The notes under the pieces were generated by a model. It made no database searches and was not told the origin of the DNA. It saw only the letters and a list, made by a program, of their open reading frames with translations. Positions 35,292 through 43,054 of a stretch of DNA of 64,000 nucleotides are shown in pieces; position 1 is the stretch's first letter; every line of letters starts with the position of its first letter. The stretch comes from Nitrosomonas sp. Nm34 (GTDB lineage Bacteria; Pseudomonadota; Gammaproteobacteria; Burkholderiales; Nitrosomonadaceae). The stretch spans positions 1 to 64,000 of the forward strand of contig NZ_FORD01000005.1 in assembly GCF_900113925.1 (NCBI RefSeq). Direction: 5' to 3'. Made by a program: the position numbers and the translations under genes.

Positions 35292-35317
35292 TAAATAGGC
35301 GATTGGCAATGAATCAG

Positions 35318-35674
35318 TTAATGATTTTTAGTTTGATTAATAATAGAGGTGGCCAATGAGCGCGCCTCTAAAGGGTTATCCGAATCATGCTCATGAGCAA
35401 TTATCACAACTCCATATCCCTGATCAATCGCTTCAAAGTACTGGGCTATTGATTCTGGGTCCAAATTCGAAACAGAGGAAGGATCGGGTACGAAGGTATC
35501 CAGGACTTTTGTTAGGCGGTATCCATAATTCATTAACGCAGAACGAGCCTGTATCTTTGCTCGTTCTTGAGAAGTCTCGGCAACAAAAATGATTGCATCA
35601 ACCTTGACAATACTAGAATTGATTGCAGCTCTTGCACGTATTCCTTCGGCATACACAAGGTATATCTCTTTCAT
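35318..35674 (-). CDS. Minus-strand moron 2, unknown
   Basis: A 118-residue soluble protein: KEIYLVYAEGIRARAAINSS and AIIFVAETSQERAKIQARSA, ending in a basic tail. It is preceded by leader copy L2. Function unknown. Confidence 0.65.
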   Translation of the reverse strand: MKEIYLVYAEGIRARAAINSSIVKVDAIIFVAETSQERAKIQARSALMNYGYRLTKVLDTFVPDPSSVSNLDPESIAQYFEAIDQGYGVVIIAHEHDSDNPLEARSLATSIINQTKNH

Positions 35675-35738
35675 GGTTTTCTCTTTGCTATTAATGGCTT
35701 GCGGAACCTCTTATTTTATCAGCATCGGAGAAGCCGCC
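35675..35738 (-). promoter_or_regulatory. Repeated promoter/leader, copy L2
   Basis: On the minus strand: GGCGGCTTCTCC, TGATAAAAT (extended -10), GTTCCGCAAGCCATTAAT, AAAGAGAAAACC, ATG. A diverged copy of L1/L3. Confidence 0.65.
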
Positions 35739-35843
35739 CATTGTACGAAGGTACAGGGGAAGTTATTCAAGAGTATCAATCATGGTTACTGATTCTTTTT
35801 CGCAAATTATTTTTACACATCCAGATAGCATAAACATGACGAT

Positions 35844-35952
35844 GCCCCGTGACACCACTTCCTTCTCGCTGACTATCCCTCAGTGTGTGACGGGGCTCTT
35901 CCTAAGGAAAGATTCCATGGTTACTAAAGAGATTAAATTGATCGGGTTAAGC
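35844..35952 (+). pseudogene. Duplicated leader and 5' end of dNMP kinase
   Basis: It matches 34168-34279: the hairpin (GCCCCGTGACAC...GTGTGACGGGGC), AAGGAAAGATTCC and ATG GTTACTAAAGAGATTAAA, coding about 12 kinase residues (KEIKLIGLS). Homology then ends abruptly at the 3' end of the minus-strand gene 35954-36199. Confidence 0.85.
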
Positions 35953-35953
35953 G

Positions 35954-36199
35954 TCAGATATTCTTCAAAAGAGATTGTGCGGATTCGCTCGTTAACTGGG
36001 AGGCTTCAATGTATACGGAAAGCGTTTGTCCTCTCGTTAAATTGTTTACCTTACCCGATCCGCGAATGTTTAGGTATCCGGAAATTATGTCACCGAGACT
36101 AATATCGCTGCCATCCGTTATGTCGAAAATCGTATATCCACGATCAGTCAGAACTGCGACGCGATCATATTTCTTCATAAGGACCATACCTCTACGCAT
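35954..36199 (-). CDS. Minus-strand moron 3, unknown
   Basis: An 81-residue protein: KKYDRVAVLTDRGYTIFDIT, ISLGDIISGYLNIRGSGKVN. It resembles a small beta-rich DNA or RNA binder but has no known family. Strong AAAGGAG before the ATG; leader L3 upstream. Confidence 0.65.
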   Translation of the reverse strand: MRRGMVLMKKYDRVAVLTDRGYTIFDITDGSDISLGDIISGYLNIRGSGKVNNLTRGQTLSVYIEASQLTSESAQSLLKNI

Positions 36200-36263
36200 G
36201 GTTTCTCCTTTGTTGTTAATAGTTTGGTGGAACCTACTATTCTATCAGCACAGGAGAGGCCGC
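36200..36263 (-). promoter_or_regulatory. Repeated promoter/leader, copy L3
   Basis: On the minus strand: CGCGGCCTCTCC, TGATAGAAT, GTTCCACCAAACTATTAAC, AAAGGAG, ATG. Nearly identical to L1. Confidence 0.75.
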
Positions 36264-36300
36264 GAATTATGATGCTGCTGACATCTCTAACTTTTCTGGC

Positions 36301-36597
36301 TTACTGCGGAGCTCCGGACTCAATTACATCCCATGTAGCTTGTTGGATTACGATCTCAGGTACGCCATGTTGTTTTAGCGCTTCGATGAAACTGGCTATT
36401 GATATGCCGGTATATAGATATTCATCTCTGCGCAAACCTTCGGTGATGTATAGCTTCACCAATGCCTGGTATTCGGGACATCCTTTGATTGGCGCTATTC
36501 TCTTCATGGAGTCCATTACATCAACCGGAACATTTATTGTAATGGACACCATGGGGCGGTCTTTCTGCAAGGGTTCTTTAGAGTATTCAGAAAACAT
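36301..36597 (-). CDS. Ribbon-helix-helix-like phage protein
   Basis: A 98-residue protein from MFSEYSKEPL (AGAGGA upstream); a start at 36669 is unsupported. The pattern VSITINVPVDVMDSMKRIAP then helices to ITEGLRR resembles a CopG/Arc-type ribbon-helix-helix DNA binder. It may regulate this block. Confidence 0.6.
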   Translation of the reverse strand: MFSEYSKEPLQKDRPMVSITINVPVDVMDSMKRIAPIKGCPEYQALVKLYITEGLRRDEYLYTGISIASFIEALKQHGVPEIVIQQATWDVIESGAPQ

Positions 36598-36739
36598 AAT
36601 GAGATTCCTCTTATGGTTATATGTGGAGTTCGGGAATTTAAGCAGAAAACGTACCAGATTTGGTCGCAACTTAAATGCGGATTAAGAGATGAAATACAGC
36701 TCAAATCATCAATTATCAAACTAGGCTAAGGAAAACGTA

Positions 36740-37021
36740 ATGACAAACGATGAATATTTCATGCTTCTGGGAAAACAGACGCATATCAAAGATCAATCGA
36801 TTAAGGCATACAACGAATCACAACGTCTTTATCGTGAGTTGCAATCATGGATACACGAATTGCATCTCCATAAGATGGATGAGCAGCTGACAAATCGCGG
36901 TCATACGCTGGTTGATCAATTGTTCGAGAGCAAAAAACTGGAGGCTTACTGGAAAGCTGAAGAAATCCAAATCAACAAGGCTTTAGCAGGGCAAACCAAG
37001 CCGCCAGAAGGTAATGCCTGA
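36740..37021 (+). CDS. Hypothetical phage protein
   Basis: A 93-residue, largely helical protein (DQSIKAYNESQRLYRELQSW). AAGGAAAA precedes the ATG. No family recognised. It lies at the start of a rightward stretch that leads to the C4-like leader. Confidence 0.6.
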   Translation: MTNDEYFMLLGKQTHIKDQSIKAYNESQRLYRELQSWIHELHLHKMDEQLTNRGHTLVDQLFESKKLEAYWKAEEIQINKALAGQTKPPEGNA

Positions 37022-37114
37022 TTGCTTATTTGACATGCTCTTGACACCGCTCACCCATCAGGATTGCGCTAATCAGCAGAGACTAAATGCTCTGCTTGAT
37101 ACCGGCTCAATCAA

Positions 37115-37438
37115 TCAAAGCAGCTTGACCAAGGCAGCAACGATACCGATTGAGAACGCCATGAGCGTACCAAGTTTGATGATGAGGCGCTGCTCCAGTT
37201 GGATAAGACGCAAATCCACCATAGCGAAGCGTGAATCTATATCGCGTCTAAGGGATTCTATCTCTCGGTGCAAATCCTCTTTCGTGGCTAATAAATCTTC
37301 TTTGGTAATTAAGTCCTTGAGATTGACTTCAAGCACCTCGGACAGAGCTTTGGCCTCGGCTTCAGCCTGCGCAGATGGAACACCAGCTTCCTTTAGGGTA
37401 TTCGCATATTTAAGCGTATCAAATGTAAGTGTTGTCAT
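37115..37438 (-). CDS. DUF1640 coiled-coil membrane protein
   Basis: A 107-residue protein: TFDTLKYANTLKEAGVPSAQ AEAEAKALSEVLE, then a coiled coil (ATKEDLHREIESLRRDIDSR) and a C-terminal transmembrane helix (LGTLMAFSIGIVAALVKLL). This is the DUF1640 layout, related in form to the mitochondrial CCDC90/MCUR1 proteins. It is encoded against the surrounding frame. The region at 37460-37468 reads TGATAAAAC on its strand, similar to the L-type extended -10. Confidence 0.8.
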   Translation of the reverse strand: MTTLTFDTLKYANTLKEAGVPSAQAEAEAKALSEVLEVNLKDLITKEDLLATKEDLHREIESLRRDIDSRFAMVDLRLIQLEQRLIIKLGTLMAFSIGIVAALVKLL

Positions 37439-37581
37439 AGCCTTTCACTGGAAGAATCTGTTTTATCAAAACATAATAGATCATAGACCACAAGAAGATA
37501 ATTATAAAGTACAGATTGACAGCCGCGTTTACCAGGCTTATCCCTTAGCTCAGATTATGCTCTGGCGTGTTTGGCGTAAGC

Positions 37582-37839
37582 TCAAAGATCACGTATCTTT
37601 CGCAGGAAATCATCAATTATTATTTCCGAGATTAATTCGTCAGCATAATGCTTATTCAGTAAGGCGGCCACACCGATCATTATTGATCGAGTCTTGTCAG
37701 GTAAAGTGTCCCAGTTTTCTTCAAGTTCATCTAAGAGCACATCAGCAAGTGCCGCTGGATCGAAAGGCGGTAGTTCATCTTCCTTTGAAAGAGACTCGAG
37801 GAAAACAAGCATCTTCTCATTCAACTCATCTTGCGTCAT
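37582..37839 (-). CDS. Small acidic helical phage protein
   Basis: An 85-residue protein: MTQDELNEKMLVFLESLSKE, FDPAALADVLLDELEENWDT. AAGGAGCC precedes the ATG. Function unknown. Confidence 0.65.
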   Translation of the reverse strand: MTQDELNEKMLVFLESLSKEDELPPFDPAALADVLLDELEENWDTLPDKTRSIMIGVAALLNKHYADELISEIIIDDFLRKIRDL

Positions 37840-37859
37840 GTTGGCTCCTTGTTAAAAGA

Positions 37860-37890
37860 TTGACAGTTTGCCATAGCATAGACTATTCTT
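37860..37890 (+). promoter_or_regulatory. Promoter of the C4-like leader
   Basis: TTGACA (37860-37865), an 18-nt spacer, TATTCT (37884-37889). The transcript would begin near 37896, just before the antisense elements. Confidence 0.6.
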
Positions 37891-37893
37891 TTG

Positions 37894-37962
37894 CTCAGGT
37901 GTCTCAAACACCCATACTTAAGCAGAAGCGGATACCGCACCCGACAGACAAGCGGTTTTTTT
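37894..37962 (+). ncRNA. C4-like antisense RNA (P1-type immunity leader)
   Basis: Elements GTCTCAAAC (37901-37909) and GCAGAAG (37922-37928) are followed by a terminator hairpin ACCGC/GCGGT with a 7-T run ending at 37962. They are exactly complementary to GTTTGAGAC (38045-38053) and CTTCTGC (38036-38042) in the downstream leader of the KilA-N gene. This is the geometry of the phage P1/P7 C4 RNA, which blocks the antirepressor mRNA. A short RNA ending at 37962 could act in trans on readthrough mRNA. Confidence 0.6.
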
Positions 37963-37979
37963 ACGTCCATAGTTTTTCT

Positions 37980-38108
37980 ATGGTCGAGCGTGCGGCTAAT
38001 AAAACACCTGCCTTGGCAGGGAATATGCCCACCGACTTCTGCCGGTTTGAGACGCTCGACCACCCGCATATTGCCGACGGTCAACTCCACTCAAAGGAGC
38101 AGAAGAAA
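37980..38108 (+). promoter_or_regulatory. Structured icd-like leader upstream of KilA-N gene
   Basis: GGTCGAGCGT (37982-37991) pairs with ACGCTCGACC (38052-38061), and CCTGCC-TT-GGCAGG (38007-38020) forms a local hairpin. An ATG at 37980 opens a 43-codon frame (MVERAANKTPALAG...) continuous with the KilA-N gene, like the icd-ant overlap in P1. It may be translated as an N-terminal extension or act only as RNA. Confidence 0.5.
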
Positions 38109-38714
38109 ATGACAGAACTCACCGTTCTTACGACCAAAATCCGTCAACTCAACGGGCTATACTCCCTTAACGATTTACACAAAGCTGCTGGTAGTGAAGC
38201 TAAGCATGAACCAAATCAATTCATGCGTAATGCAATCACTCAAGAGCTGATTGAAGAAATTTCTAAATCCGCAGATTCGCGGAATTATGTTCCAGTCAAA
38301 ATAACACGCGGTAAATCTGGTGGCACCTATGCATGCCGTGAACTGTTAATCGCGTACGCAGCATGGATAAGCGCTGCGTTCCATCTGAAAGTCATCAGAG
38401 TGTTTTTGGAGCAAGCAAACCCAGAAGTCATTCAGGCTGAACAAATCGCTAAGCAAGTCAGCAAACACCTCCAAAGAGCTATACCAAGTAAATACTGCCT
38501 GCTTCCTGAACATCAGGAAAAAGAAATCCTTGATCGCCTGCATAGGGTTTGGGGGATGTTTCACCCATTTAGCGAACAATTCATGGATTTGCTCGGAATG
38601 CTCCGCATTCTTCGTGGATGTCATCCTAATTACGATATTGAAGAGCCGAGCTATAGGGCTGTGATAAAGCAGCATGAGCTTGATAAGAAAAGCCGTGTGG
38701 GCAATGTTGGGTAG
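38109..38714 (+). CDS. KilA-N domain protein (antirepressor-like)
   Basis: A 201-residue protein from the ATG at 38109 (AAAGGAG upstream). The KilA-N domain covers about 10-100: LNGLYSLNDLHKAAGSEAKH, KSGGTYACRELLIAYAAWIS, FHLKVIRVFLEQA. A short C-terminal helical domain follows. In P1-like phages such proteins are antirepressors controlled by C4 RNA, which matches the leader upstream. Its target repressor is unknown here. Confidence 0.8.
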   Translation: MTELTVLTTKIRQLNGLYSLNDLHKAAGSEAKHEPNQFMRNAITQELIEEISKSADSRNYVPVKITRGKSGGTYACRELLIAYAAWISAAFHLKVIRVFLEQANPEVIQAEQIAKQVSKHLQRAIPSKYCLLPEHQEKEILDRLHRVWGMFHPFSEQFMDLLGMLRILRGCHPNYDIEEPSYRAVIKQHELDKKSRVGNVG

Positions 38715-38726
38715 GAGAAGGGAAGA

Positions 38727-41228
38727 ATGGATAAGAATATGAATCAACACATTGATTTCCAGCAAATAGCACGCGCAGCATTAGGACAGTCTTTAATTCT
38801 GCTTGGCAGGTGGTTGCCGGGTGGCAAGGTGGATGGACGTGAATATAAGTCGCTGAATCCTACGCGATCAGATAGCAAGATCGGTTCATTCGCGGTAAAT
38901 CTTGATACTGGGAAATGGGGTGATTTTGCATCGGAAGATACCGGGCTGGATTTGATTAGTCTGTATGCCTATCTGAATGGATTATCCCAACTTGATGCCG
39001 CCAAGGAAGTGGCGCCACAGGTTGGGATTAACCTGGAGCAAGCTGAGCAACAGCAATATAAGCATATTAAAGCAGCAGCTGAGTCAGTCAAACAAGAGAC
39101 AGAAAAAGCAGAATGGGTGCCGATATTGCCGGTACCGAAAGAAGCCGTTGATCCGCCAGTTGCTCACCCAGTGCGCGGACGATCACCAATGCATTGGGAT
39201 TATTTCGATGCTGACGGCAAACTTTTGGGCGTGACACATCGTTTTGTCACATCCGATGGCGGCAAAGATGTGTTGCCATGCGTGTATGCACGTCATAGCA
39301 AGTCAGGTAAATGCGATTGGCGCTGGATGGCTTTTCCTGAACCAAGACCGCTCTATGGACTGTATGAGTTGGCACAAAACCCTGATAAACCTGTGTTGCT
39401 GATCGAGGGTGAGAAATGTGCTGATGCTGGACATGGGCTGCTGAAAGATTGGATTAACAATGTTACTTGGTCAGGCGGTACCAATGCGGTGGATAAAACC
39501 GACTGGTTACCATTGGCAATGACTAAGCAAACGATTTATGCCTTTCCTGATTGCGATGCGAAGCGACAGAAACTAAGCAAGCAGGAAAAAGAAGCCGGGG
39601 TTGATCCAGCCAGCAAGCCATTCTTGCCAGAGAACGAGCAGCCCGGAACCAAGGCCATGCTACGCGCGTATGCATTGATCAAGCAACATAATCCGAATGT
39701 GGATTTTCGCATGGTACAAATCCCTGCGCCTGGCTCAATGCCGGATGGGTGGGATATAGCCGATGCTATTCAGGAAGGCATGAGCGTTGAAGAGATCAAG
39801 CAGATGATCCTTAACGCTAAGCCGGTAGGAATCATGCTGGCTGATGAAAAATCAGCGAGCAAGCCGCCAAGGATAGCAGAAACAAGACGCAAGAAGCCTA
39901 CCGGGCCGCCAGAAGAGGAACAACGTACGGTGCTGGATCGTTTTGCATTGATTTACAGCACTGAGACGGTATACGACATCGATACTGCTCTGGTGATGAG
40001 CGTGGCTGCCATGCGCTTGGCGCTGGGTAAAAGCTGTGTGGATTGGTGGTTACAGCATGAAAAACGTCGCATGATCAAGCCGGATCAATTGGTATTTGAT
40101 CCAACTGGCAAGTGTAAGCTGCCAGCGATCAATCTATTCCGTGGCATTGAGATGGTGCCTAAGCCGGGAGATTTCGGGGCAATCATGGAACTGCTATACC
40201 ATTTATGCGAGGAGTCAGCAGAGAGCGACCAAGGTGTGTTGGAGGTGGTGGAGTGGGTCATTAAATGGATTGCTCTTCCTCTTCAGCAGCTGGGTACGAA
40301 AATGCGCTCCGCGCTGGTCTTCCATGGTCCGCAGGGCACGGGCAAGAATCTATTCTTTGAGATTGTGGCTGCGATTTATGCCAGATATGCGATTGTGGTG
40401 GGTCAGGAGCAGCTGGAAGAGAAGCATAACGATTGGTGCTCTTCCAAGCTATTCATGATCGGTGATGAGGTGATTGCAAGAGCAAGCCTGTTCGACCAGA
40501 AGAACAAGCTGAAAGCGTTTATTACGGGTGAGACGATCCAGATCAATCCTAAGTTTCTGCCTATCCGGACTGAGAAGAACCACGTCAATGTGGTGTTTTT
40601 GTCCAATGAGGATCAGCCGCTTGCGCTGGAAGAATCAGACCGTCGCTATTTTGTAGTGTACACGCCACCCTCACGCAAGGATGATCTTTATGAGAGAGTG
40701 TCTGAGTGCATTGAAAACGGCGGTATTGAGGCGTTTTACCATTATCTGTTGTCGATTGATTTAACCGGCTTCACTGCCTTTTCCCGGCCGCTGATGACCG
40801 TGGCGAAACGTGAGTTGATCGATATTGGCATGAAGCCTGAGCATCGGTTCGTGTATGAATGGATTAAGGGTTTTCTGCCGGTATTCTTTTCACCCTGCAC
40901 GGCAGGGCAACTATTCCGGTTATTCCAGCATTGGGCCTATATCAATGGTGAGCGCTCGCCACCACAGAATAAATTTACCGCAAGCATCAAGAATTTTATC
41001 GGCGTGCTGTCGGATAAAGCCGGTAGTACAGAGCCTTTGATGCGCTATAAGGTCGTCAAGCTCATACACTCGAATAACGGGCAGAAATGCGAACGCGTGT
41101 GGATTCCTAAGGGGCATGGTGTGCCTGATGGACAGACCGAAGGGGAGTGGATGACAGGGGCGATTGAGCGGTTTGAAGGCTACTTCCTTGATTACAAGGA
41201 GGGGAAATCATGCGTAAAAGCAGTCTAG
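38727..41228 (+). CDS. Phage primase-helicase
   Basis: An 833-residue replication protein. The N-terminal primase-like part (SLNPTRSDSKIGSFAVNLDT) is followed by a Toprim segment (PVLLIEGEKCADAGHG) and a DUF5906-type SF3-like helicase (VFHGPQGTGKNLFFEIVAA, Walker A; KLFMIGDEV, Walker B; HVNVVFLSNEDQPLALE). A C-terminal winged-helix-like region ends the protein. GGAGAAGGG precedes the ATG. It would unwind and prime phage DNA at an origin, and an iteron array lies at its 3' end. Confidence 0.9.
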   Translation: MDKNMNQHIDFQQIARAALGQSLILLGRWLPGGKVDGREYKSLNPTRSDSKIGSFAVNLDTGKWGDFASEDTGLDLISLYAYLNGLSQLDAAKEVAPQVGINLEQAEQQQYKHIKAAAESVKQETEKAEWVPILPVPKEAVDPPVAHPVRGRSPMHWDYFDADGKLLGVTHRFVTSDGGKDVLPCVYARHSKSGKCDWRWMAFPEPRPLYGLYELAQNPDKPVLLIEGEKCADAGHGLLKDWINNVTWSGGTNAVDKTDWLPLAMTKQTIYAFPDCDAKRQKLSKQEKEAGVDPASKPFLPENEQPGTKAMLRAYALIKQHNPNVDFRMVQIPAPGSMPDGWDIADAIQEGMSVEEIKQMILNAKPVGIMLADEKSASKPPRIAETRRKKPTGPPEEEQRTVLDRFALIYSTETVYDIDTALVMSVAAMRLALGKSCVDWWLQHEKRRMIKPDQLVFDPTGKCKLPAINLFRGIEMVPKPGDFGAIMELLYHLCEESAESDQGVLEVVEWVIKWIALPLQQLGTKMRSALVFHGPQGTGKNLFFEIVAAIYARYAIVVGQEQLEEKHNDWCSSKLFMIGDEVIARASLFDQKNKLKAFITGETIQINPKFLPIRTEKNHVNVVFLSNEDQPLALEESDRRYFVVYTPPSRKDDLYERVSECIENGGIEAFYHYLLSIDLTGFTAFSRPLMTVAKRELIDIGMKPEHRFVYEWIKGFLPVFFSPCTAGQLFRLFQHWAYINGERSPPQNKFTASIKNFIGVLSDKAGSTEPLMRYKVVKLIHSNNGQKCERVWIPKGHGVPDGQTEGEWMTGAIERFEGYFLDYKEGKSCVKAV

Positions 41229-41235
41229 GCGCGCG

Positions 41236-41475
41236 GTTACGCCGGTTACGCTTCGGTTACGCGTCAGTTACGCCTGAAACCCGCGTAGTTACGCAGTTAC
41301 GCGACTTTTTGGCTTTTCCCATACACGCGCGCGAGAGATTTTTAAAAATCTTCCACGTCATGAAAAATTATTTTTTGCATGAGTTTGCGCTTCAAACCAT
41401 GCGTAACCAGCGTAACCGCGTAACTACAGGCATTTCAGCCGTAACCAGTGCGTAACCAAACTTATTAGGCGTAAC
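41236..41475. repeat. Symmetric GTTACGC iteron array, candidate replication origin
   Basis: Six GTTACGC (41236, 41245, 41256, 41267, 41288, 41296) face six GCGTAAC/CCGTAAC (41401, 41410, 41418, 41439 with one mismatch, 41450, 41469). The centre (about 41303-41400) holds GCGCGCG and AT-rich TTTTTAAAAATC. Immediately downstream of the primase-helicase. Confidence 0.75.
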
Positions 41476-41479
41476 TGAT

Positions 41480-41692
41480 ATGAAAAAAGAAGAGGTAAGA
41501 AGAAATTTTTCAAAATGTTGTTCGGTAGCAGGCCAATTCAGAGAGGTATTCGGCAATGAGGTGCGATTGGTTTATGCGAATGAGAATGGGCAAGAGATTG
41601 GCAAGCAATCATCAGCTGGCATTGTGGTTGGTGGGGTCACCGGCGATATGTGGGTTGAGAAAAAGAAAGGGGTGAGAAATGGCGACCATTAG
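41480..41692 (+). CDS. Small phage protein, unknown
   Basis: A 70-residue protein: MKKEEVRRNFSKCCSVAGQF..., with a Gly-rich GIVVGGVTGDMW. It starts right after the iterons with a weak ribosome site and overlaps the next gene by 14 nt. Confidence 0.55.
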   Translation: MKKEEVRRNFSKCCSVAGQFREVFGNEVRLVYANENGQEIGKQSSAGIVVGGVTGDMWVEKKKGVRNGDH

Positions 41693-42488
41693 CATTGAGC
41701 AACAGATCGAGCAGGTTAAGCGTGATCTTAACCAGGTTGCGCAGAAGCAAGTTCCGTTCGCAATCAGGCTGACTGTGAATAAGCTGGCTGAGAATGCAAA
41801 GAAGAACTTCGATATGAAGGAGCTTCCACGAATTGACCGGCCAACCAGGTATGCTGCCAACATGATGCGGGTGCAATATGCGACCAAGACAGACTTGACC
41901 TCAACTATCAGAGTTAAGACTAAGAGCATGACGACCAAGCGAGGTGGCTTTGCTCCTGATGAAGTTCTGAGGCATTTATTCGAGGGAGGGCGGCGCATCA
42001 ACAAAGGATTTGAAAAATTGATGCAACAAAAGGGAATGATGCCTAATGGATGGTTCGCTGTGCCAGGTGAAGGGGTCAGGTTAGATCAATATGGGAATAT
42101 TCCACGGACGCTATTGACCCAACTGCTGGCCTATTTTCGAGCGTTCCAGGAGTCAGGCTTTAGAGCAAACATGACTGACAAAGGAAAGAAGGCTTTTGAG
42201 CGCAGGGCAGCCAGGGATCATTTCGCAGCTGCGCAACTTACTAGATTCTTCACTATCCAGCCAGGAGACAGAAGCAAATTACACCCTGGCATATGGTCAA
42301 AGTCAGGTTTTTTCGCGGGCGGAAAGATAAGAATTTCAAGAACACCTAAGCCCATTTTGATGTTCGTGAATGCGGCTCATTATCAACGCATGTTCAATCT
42401 GCCTGAAGTTGTAGAAAGGATAGTCAATCGTGATCTCAACCTTGAATTCAATAAAGCAATGGAACATGCATTGAAGACTGCGAAATGA
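41679..42488 (+). CDS. Putative phage morphogenesis protein
   Basis: A 269-residue basic protein: EQQIEQVKRDLNQVAQKQVP FAIRLTVNKLAENAKKNF, RGGFAPDEVLRHLFEGGRR. It resembles minor virion or tail-completion proteins of lambda/Mu-like phages in composition, but it is placed before the terminase, so the role is uncertain. GAAAGGGGTGAG precedes the ATG. Confidence 0.6.
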   Translation: MATISIEQQIEQVKRDLNQVAQKQVPFAIRLTVNKLAENAKKNFDMKELPRIDRPTRYAANMMRVQYATKTDLTSTIRVKTKSMTTKRGGFAPDEVLRHLFEGGRRINKGFEKLMQQKGMMPNGWFAVPGEGVRLDQYGNIPRTLLTQLLAYFRAFQESGFRANMTDKGKKAFERRAARDHFAAAQLTRFFTIQPGDRSKLHPGIWSKSGFFAGGKIRISRTPKPILMFVNAAHYQRMFNLPEVVERIVNRDLNLEFNKAMEHALKTAK

Positions 42489-42679
42489 ATAACCAAGTCA
42501 ATTGTTTTAATTGTCAGCGTTGGACAAGTCCAGAGGTAGAGCAAGACGCTTATATAGGCAACTTGCATGGTGAATGCAGTCGCTATCCCGCCTATCAGCT
42601 GGTGGAGGATACAGTCATAGAGACTAATGCTCGAACTGTTCCAAGTATGTTGTGTGATCAATTTAGACCAAGGAGATAA
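42485..42679 (+). CDS. Small Cys-rich phage protein
   Basis: A 64-residue protein with CFNCQRW near the N-terminus, C in GECSRYP and C in SMLCDQFRPRR, a possible zinc site. ATGA overlap with the preceding gene. Function unknown. Confidence 0.6.
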   Translation: MNNQVNCFNCQRWTSPEVEQDAYIGNLHGECSRYPAYQLVEDTVIETNARTVPSMLCDQFRPRR

Positions 42680-42686
42680 AGTAGAA

Positions 42687-42944
42687 ATGCAAATAGGTAA
42701 TTTAGATGTGAATCAGGCAATCGAGGCAGCCAAGAAAAGACTCAATGCGTCAATCTATGGGTATCAGAAAGACAGGCTTACTTTATATGTTGGTAAGAAT
42801 GCTGAAGATAACAGGCTCAGGATAGGTGACTATGAGGCTTCAAATAATTTTGAAGCGTCTGTTTATGACAGCTGTGGCACGAAAATACTTGTGCTTGAAA
42901 TGCCGTTGCGTGAAGTAAGTAAAGTACTCTCAAAAGAGGGCTAA
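42687..42944 (+). CDS. Small phage protein, unknown
   Basis: An 85-residue protein from MQIGNLDVNQ; AAGGAG lies 10 nt upstream. Mixed alpha/beta (AIEAAKKRLNASIYGYQKDR, NRLRIGDYEASNNFEASVYD). Start at 42627 rejected for lack of a ribosome site. Function unknown. Confidence 0.6.
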   Translation: MQIGNLDVNQAIEAAKKRLNASIYGYQKDRLTLYVGKNAEDNRLRIGDYEASNNFEASVYDSCGTKILVLEMPLREVSKVLSKEG

Positions 42945-43054
42945 GGTACTTCCAGAGGATAAACAGCCTGAGGGTAATGAAATGCTGGTTGGATCGCTAG
43001 GTTGTGATGTTTAAACATACTTAACACTTTGTATTTATTAAATTTAACAAAAAA

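Noticed and set aside
37014..38108. Long 5' extension of the KilA-N frame on the plus strand
   Set aside because: It runs antisense through two genes with good ribosome sites (DUF1640 and 37582-37839) and through the structured leader. Only the last 43 codons could be translated.
41210..41455. 81-codon ORF over the iteron array
   Set aside because: Its sequence is produced by the repeats (Arg/Val/Thr-rich). Repeat symmetry on both strands suggests the DNA itself is selected. A real small protein cannot be fully excluded.
41236..41475. CRISPR array
   Set aside because: The repeats are 7-8 bp with irregular spacing and inverted orientation, so they are iteron-like rather than CRISPR.
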